A program made the translations under genes and the position numbers. DNA of 64,000 bases from Leifsonia shinshuensis (GTDB lineage Bacteria > Actinomycetota > Actinomycetes > Actinomycetales > Microbacteriaceae), in NCBI RefSeq assembly GCF_013410375.1, contig NZ_JACCFL010000001.1:3906001-3970000 (forward strand). Direction: 5' to 3'. The notes beneath the pieces were generated by a model. The model ran no database searches. It saw only the letters and a list, made by a program, of their open reading frames with translations, and was not told the DNA's origin. Positions 60,629 through 64,000 of the stretch are shown piece after piece. Within the stretch, counting starts at the first letter, position 1; each line of letters starts with the position of its first letter.

Positions 60629-61591
60629 ATGAGCGCAGAAGGCGGCACCAGGGCGATCGTCGCGGCCTTCGCCGCCAACCTCGGGATCGCCCTCACCAAG
60701 TTCATCGCGTGGGCGTTCTCCGGCTCGTCGTCCATGCTCGCGGAGGGCGTGCACTCGGTCGCCGACTCGGGCAACCAGCTGCTCCTCCTGCTCGGCGGAC
60801 GCCAGGCCAAGAAGAAGGCCGACAAGGAGCACCCGTTCGGCTACGGCCGCGAGCGCTACGTCTACGCGTTCGTCGTCTCGATCATCCTGTTCTCCGTCGG
60901 CGGCGTCTTCTCCCTCTACGAAGGTGTGGAGAAGCTGACGCATCCGCACCCGCTGGAGAACTGGTGGCTGCCGCTGCTCGTGCTCGCCGTCGCGATCGGC
61001 CTGGAGTCGTTCTCGCTCCGGACGGCCGTGCACGAGTCGAACCCGCTCCGCAAGGGGATGTCGTGGCCGCAGTTCATCCGCCGCGCGAAGGCCCCGGAGC
61101 TGCCGGTCGTGCTGCTGGAGGATGTCGCCGCGCTGACCGGTCTGGTCTTCGCGCTGATCGGCGTCGGGCTCACCATCATCACCGGCAACGGCGTCTGGGA
61201 CGGCGTCGGGACCGTCCTGATCGGCCTCCTGCTCGTGGCCGTCGCGATCGTCCTAGGGATCGAGACCAAGAGCCTCCTGGTCGGCGAGGGCGCGTCCGAC
61301 GCCGACGTGGAGGCCATCCAGCGCGCGATCCTGGCCGGCGACGAGGTCGAGCGGATCATCCACATGCGCACGCTCTACCTCGGGCCCGACGAGCTGCTGG
61401 TCGGCGCCAAGCTCGCCGTCGCGGGCGAGCAGACCATGCTGGAGGTCTCGGCCGCCATCGACACGATCGAGCGCCGCATCCGCGACGCGGTCCCCGTCGC
61501 CCGGGTCATCTACATCGAGCCGGACGTGTGGGTCGACCCGAACGAGCGGCACCCCGCCACCGACACCGTCATCATCAAAGGACTCGAGTGA
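60629..61591 (+). CDS. cation diffusion facilitator (CDF) transporter
   Basis: The 320-residue protein has four to six membrane helices with the HxxxD metal site in HSVADSGNQLL and the second half FVVSIILFSVGGVFSLYEGVEKL, then LLEDVAALTGLVFALIGVGL and a C-terminal cytoplasmic domain (ERRIRDAVPVARVIYIEPDVW). CDF proteins export Zn2+, Fe2+ or Mn2+ in exchange for protons. It overlaps the amidotransferase gene by 4 bases (GTGA). Confidence 0.92.
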   Translation: MSAEGGTRAIVAAFAANLGIALTKFIAWAFSGSSSMLAEGVHSVADSGNQLLLLLGGRQAKKKADKEHPFGYGRERYVYAFVVSIILFSVGGVFSLYEGVEKLTHPHPLENWWLPLLVLAVAIGLESFSLRTAVHESNPLRKGMSWPQFIRRAKAPELPVVLLEDVAALTGLVFALIGVGLTIITGNGVWDGVGTVLIGLLLVAVAIVLGIETKSLLVGEGASDADVEAIQRAILAGDEVERIIHMRTLYLGPDELLVGAKLAVAGEQTMLEVSAAIDTIERRIRDAVPVARVIYIEPDVWVDPNERHPATDTVIIKGLE

Positions 61592-62289
61592 CCCGCACCG
61601 CGCTGATCCTGCAGCACGACCCGTCCATCCACCTCGGCAACATCGGCCCGGTTCTCGTCGAGCACGGCTACGACCTCCGCATCGTCGACGTGACGACTCA
61701 GGACGTCTCCGCCCTCGACCCGCACGAAGCCGACCTCGTCGTCGTGCTCGGCGGCGAGATGGGCGCCTACCAGACGGACGAGTTCCCCTTCCTCGCCGCC
61801 GAGCGGGACCTGCTGCGCAGCCGCCTCGACGCCGAGCGGCCGACGCTCGGCGTGTGCCTGGGCGCGCAGCTCATGGCCGGCGCCCTCGGCGAGCGCGTCT
61901 ACAAGGGCGACACCATGCAGATCGGTTTCCGGCGCGTGGAGCCGACGGAGGCCGGCGCGGCGTCGCCGATCCGGCACTTCGACGGGGTGCCGGTGGTGGA
62001 GTGGCACGGCGACACCTTCGAGCTCCCGGAGCGGGCGACCCGGCTGGCGTCCTCGAGCGACTACTCCAACGAGGCGTTCTCGATCGGCGGCTTCGCGCTG
62101 GCGGTGCAGTTCCATCCCGAGGTGACGGACGAGATGCACGAGAAGTGGGTCGCGGACGGTTACAACGAGTTGGACGAGCACGCGATCGACCCGGAGGCCA
62201 TGCGCGAGGACCGCGCCCTGTACTCCGCGCGGATGCAGGAGGCCTCCCGCGCCGCCTTCTCGGAGTGGCTGGCGGCGCTCCCCCGCTGA
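61588..62289 (+). CDS. class I glutamine amidotransferase (GMP synthase-like domain)
   Basis: The 233-residue protein has the class I amidotransferase triad: nucleophile Cys90 in LGVCLGAQLMAG, and His176/Glu178 in VQFHPEV. It would hydrolyse glutamine or a similar gamma-glutamyl compound. Stand-alone members of this type include gamma-glutamyl-GABA-like and GuaA-like hydrolases. The GTG at 61588 overlaps the CDF stop. The substrate is unknown. Confidence 0.9.
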   Translation: MTRTALILQHDPSIHLGNIGPVLVEHGYDLRIVDVTTQDVSALDPHEADLVVVLGGEMGAYQTDEFPFLAAERDLLRSRLDAERPTLGVCLGAQLMAGALGERVYKGDTMQIGFRRVEPTEAGAASPIRHFDGVPVVEWHGDTFELPERATRLASSSDYSNEAFSIGGFALAVQFHPEVTDEMHEKWVADGYNELDEHAIDPEAMREDRALYSARMQEASRAAFSEWLAALPR

Positions 62290-62295
62290 GCCGGG

Positions 62296-62763
62296 TCAGC
62301 GCTTCGCGCGGAAGAAGTCGAGCAGCAGGTCGGCGCACTCCTCGGCGAGGACGCCGGGGTACACGGCGACCTGGTGGTTGAGCCGCCGGTCGCGGAGGAC
62401 GTCGTACACCGAGCCTCCCGCACCGGCCTTCTCGTCCCACGCCCCGAAGACCACGGTCGGCACCCGCGCGGCCAGCACGGCGCCGGCGCACATCACGCAC
62501 GGCTCCAGCGTGACCACCAGCGTGCAGCCCTCCAGGTGCCAGTCGTCGCGGGTCGCCGCGGCGGCGCGGAGGGCGAGGATCTCGGCGTGCGCGGTCGGGT
62601 CGCGGTGCAGTTCGCGCTCGTTGCGCCCCGTCCCGATGACCTCGCCGTGCTCGTCCAGCACGAGCGCCGCGACCGGCACGTCGCCGGTGCCGAAGGCCAG
62701 CCGGGCGTCCGCGACGGCACGGCGCATCCACCGCTCGTAGTCGGCGGGCACGGGAAGGGTCAC
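62296..62763 (-). CDS. tadA: tRNA adenosine(34) deaminase
   Basis: The 155-residue zinc deaminase has HAE (His59-Glu61) and PCVMC (Cys89, Cys92), the TadA signature for converting A34 of tRNA-Arg to inosine. GTG 62763 has AGGAG 5 bases upstream. Its stop and the amidotransferase stop face each other 6 bases apart inside a small palindrome (62284-62301). Confidence 0.93.
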   Translation of the reverse strand: MTLPVPADYERWMRRAVADARLAFGTGDVPVAALVLDEHGEVIGTGRNERELHRDPTAHAEILALRAAAATRDDWHLEGCTLVVTLEPCVMCAGAVLAARVPTVVFGAWDEKAGAGGSVYDVLRDRRLNHQVAVYPGVLAEECADLLLDFFRAKR

Positions 62764-62816
62764 GGCTGCTCCTCGTCGGGGCCCCGGGCGGGGCCGGTTC
62801 GGCTAGCCTTGAGCCT

Positions 62817-63449
62817 ATGCGAGTGCACGTAGCTGACCACCCCCTCATCACCCACAAGCTCTCCGTGCTCCGCAACAAGGAGACCCCGTCGCCCGTGTTC
62901 CGGGCGCTCACGGAGGAGCTCGTCACCCTGCTGGCCTACGAGGCCACCCGAGCCGTGCGGGTCGAGCCGGTGGAGATCGAGACCCCGGTGACCACGACGA
63001 TGGGCGTCACCCTCAGCCAGCCGCGCCCGCTGGTCGTCCCGATCCTGCGCGCGGGCCTCGGGATGCTGGAGGGCATGGTCCGGCTGATGCCGACCGCCGA
63101 GGTCGGCTTCCTGGGCATGGCGCGCAACGAGGAGACCCTCGAGCCGACCACCTACGCCGAGCGCCTGCCGATGGACCTCTCCGACCGGCAGTGCTTCGTC
63201 CTCGACCCGATGCTGGCGACCGGAGGCTCGCTCGGCGCCGCTATCGACTTCCTGTTCAAGCGCAACGCCGTCGACGTCACGGCCATCTGCATCCTCGCCG
63301 CCCCGGAGGGTCTGGCGGCCCTGGAGAAGGCGACCGAGGGCCGCGACGTGACCATCGTGCTCGGCGCGCTGGACGAGCGGTTGAACGAGAACGGATACAT
63401 TGTGCCCGGTCTCGGCGACGCCGGAGACCGTTTGTACGGCACTGTGTAG
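62817..63449 (+). CDS. upp: uracil phosphoribosyltransferase
   Basis: The 210-residue protein begins [20 protein letters not shown] and has the PRPP-binding [27 protein letters not shown] and the C-terminal [18 protein letters not shown]. It makes UMP from uracil and PRPP. ATG 62817 is 7 bases after TAGCCT (leaderless). Confidence 0.96.
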   Translation: MRVHVADHPLITHKLSVLRNKETPSPVFRALTEELVTLLAYEATRAVRVEPVEIETPVTTTMGVTLSQPRPLVVPILRAGLGMLEGMVRLMPTAEVGFLGMARNEETLEPTTYAERLPMDLSDRQCFVLDPMLATGGSLGAAIDFLFKRNAVDVTAICILAAPEGLAALEKATEGRDVTIVLGALDERLNENGYIVPGLGDAGDRLYGTV

Positions 63450-63483
63450 GGTGTCGAGCACCTCTGAAACATTCCGTCACGAT

Positions 63484-63513
63484 TTGACACGACGGGTCAC
63501 CGGGCGGTTTACT
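63484..63513 (+). promoter_or_regulatory. promoter of the Cys-leader ORF
   Basis: TTGACA (63484-63489) and TTTACT (63508-63513) with 18-base spacing; the ATG of the leader ORF follows 7 bases later, so the transcript starts at or next to the start codon. Confidence 0.7.
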
Positions 63514-63520
63514 TCTCAAC

Positions 63521-63625
63521 ATGACTGACAACTCGCGCACCCTGACCTCCTTCGAGGCCCTTGGGGATGCCGGCATGATGATGCCCGGCCGCGACTCGGT
63601 CATGTGTTGCCGAATGTGTCGCTAA
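63521..63625 (+). CDS. 34-codon cysteine-rich leader peptide
   Basis: The short frame reads MTDNSRTLTSFEALGDAGMM and ends SVMCCRMCR followed by TAA. Three cysteines and two arginines crowd the end, as in leader peptides where ribosome stalling on scarce Cys-tRNA or another signal controls downstream expression. Hairpins follow at 63657-63676 and 63726-63745. Actinobacterial Cys-containing leader peptides upstream of sulfur-metabolism genes are known. Here the downstream product is not recognised, so the sensed amino acid is inferred. Confidence 0.7.
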   Translation: MTDNSRTLTSFEALGDAGMMMPGRDSVMCCRMCR

Positions 63626-63870
63626 TCTGACGACCCTTTCGCCGAGCGGTCGCCCACCGACGCAGACGAGCGTCGGCACCGGGCACAGCTCCCCGGGCGC
63701 GCCACACGAACGCACCCGCGCATCAGTCCCTTTCTGAACAGGGACACCTCGTCACACCGGAGAACCCGTCCCGGCACATCCTCCTCAGCAGCTCCATCCG
63801 GAGCTCGAACGCAGGAGACCAGCCGTACCCGGGTCCGGACGCATCATCATCACCGAAGGACTCCCCTCCC
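63626..63870 (+). other. leader region with hairpins between the Cys-leader ORF and the next gene
   Basis: The 245-base stretch contains three inverted repeats: CGACC/GGTCG (63631-63652), CCGACGC/GCGTCGG (63657-63676) and GTCCCT/AGGGAC (63726-63745). No protein frame is apparent. It could form alternative terminator and antiterminator structures. AAGGA lies 10 bases before the next ATG. Confidence 0.5.
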
Positions 63871-64000
63871 ATGTCTCTCGCAACCGTCGACACCCTCCGC
63901 CCCTCCGCTCCCGCCCCGGTCGCCGCTCCCGCGCCGGCCCCCCGCCTCCGCGCCGTCCCCGAGGGGACCGAGGCCCGCGGCTTCGTCCTCTACGTCGGCA
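63871..64000 (+). CDS. start of a gene cut by the window end, product not recognised
   Basis: An ATG at 63871 opens a frame to the window end reading MSLATVDTLRPS, an Ala/Pro-rich linker, then LRAVPEGTEARGFVLYVG. The N-terminus is low-complexity and the start of a folded part is just visible. It resembles the beginning of a regulator of the winged-helix kind found in Microbacteriaceae, but this is weak. It is the target of the Cys-leader arrangement upstream. Confidence 0.6.
   Translation, partial: MSLATVDTLRPSAPAPVAAPAPAPRLRAVPEGTEARGFVLYVG

Overview
The window is high-GC DNA with small gaps, many 4-base gene overlaps (ATGA, GTGA, TTGA), frequent GTG starts and many apparently leaderless promoters. 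Menaquinone genes, a bS22 ribosomal protein of mycobacterial type and a BldC-like gene fit an actinobacterium. The overall style suggests Microbacteriaceae (Leifsonia-like), which is an inference from gene content only.

Layout. 1-8.5 kb: the end of a carboxylesterase, a quinone-oxidoreductase-like enzyme, then an AraC regulator divergent from aldehyde dehydrogenase, small-molecule kinase and class III phospho-lyase genes facing an APC permease. Together these look like a phosphorylation-dependent amino-alcohol or hydroxylysine degradation set. 9.4-16.8 kb: a sugar operon (binding lipoprotein, two permeases, class II aldolase, ADP-dependent kinase, mannose-6-phosphate isomerase) divergent from a DeoR regulator, with no ABC ATPase gene. 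16.9-23.3 kb: a tightly overlapping seven-gene operon (NCS1 permease, RidA, TauE/SafE permease, amidohydrolase, FAH-family enzyme, PuuE-like deacetylase, FCD GntR) that looks like N-heterocycle catabolism of unknown substrate. 23.3-30.6 kb: LuxR, tautomerase, DMT exporter with XRE-cupin regulator, APC permease plus amidase with a TetR regulator. 30.6-35.3 kb: LacI, APC permease and amidohydrolase bounded by an 85-bp direct repeat carrying the 3' half of the tRNA-Met gene and its terminator, which is the structure of a tRNA-integrated island.

35.2-64 kb is mostly chromosomal backbone: tRNA-Met, tRNA-Thr and tRNA-Tyr; aldo/keto reductase; a Cys-cluster/pentapeptide protein; GH13 glucosidase; M23 peptidase; inositol monophosphatase; a ClgR-like regulator; a VapBC pair; YajQ; ferredoxin reductase FprA; menaquinone genes (polyprenyl synthase, MenG with a long Ala/Lys/Pro tail, MenF); PPK2; two GntR paralogs, one frameshifted; bS22; Trk potassium uptake; a DUF559-type endonuclease-like gene between palindromic repeats; ProC; a CDF transporter; a glutamine amidotransferase; TadA; Upp. 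At the right edge a leaderless 34-codon Cys-rich leader ORF precedes a gene cut by the window.

Three paralogous APC permeases, each beside different hydrolytic or amino-group chemistry, and many one-component regulators beside their targets suggest a soil or plant-associated heterotroph specialised for nitrogenous organic compounds. No rRNA, CRISPR array, transposase, integrase or phage gene was seen.
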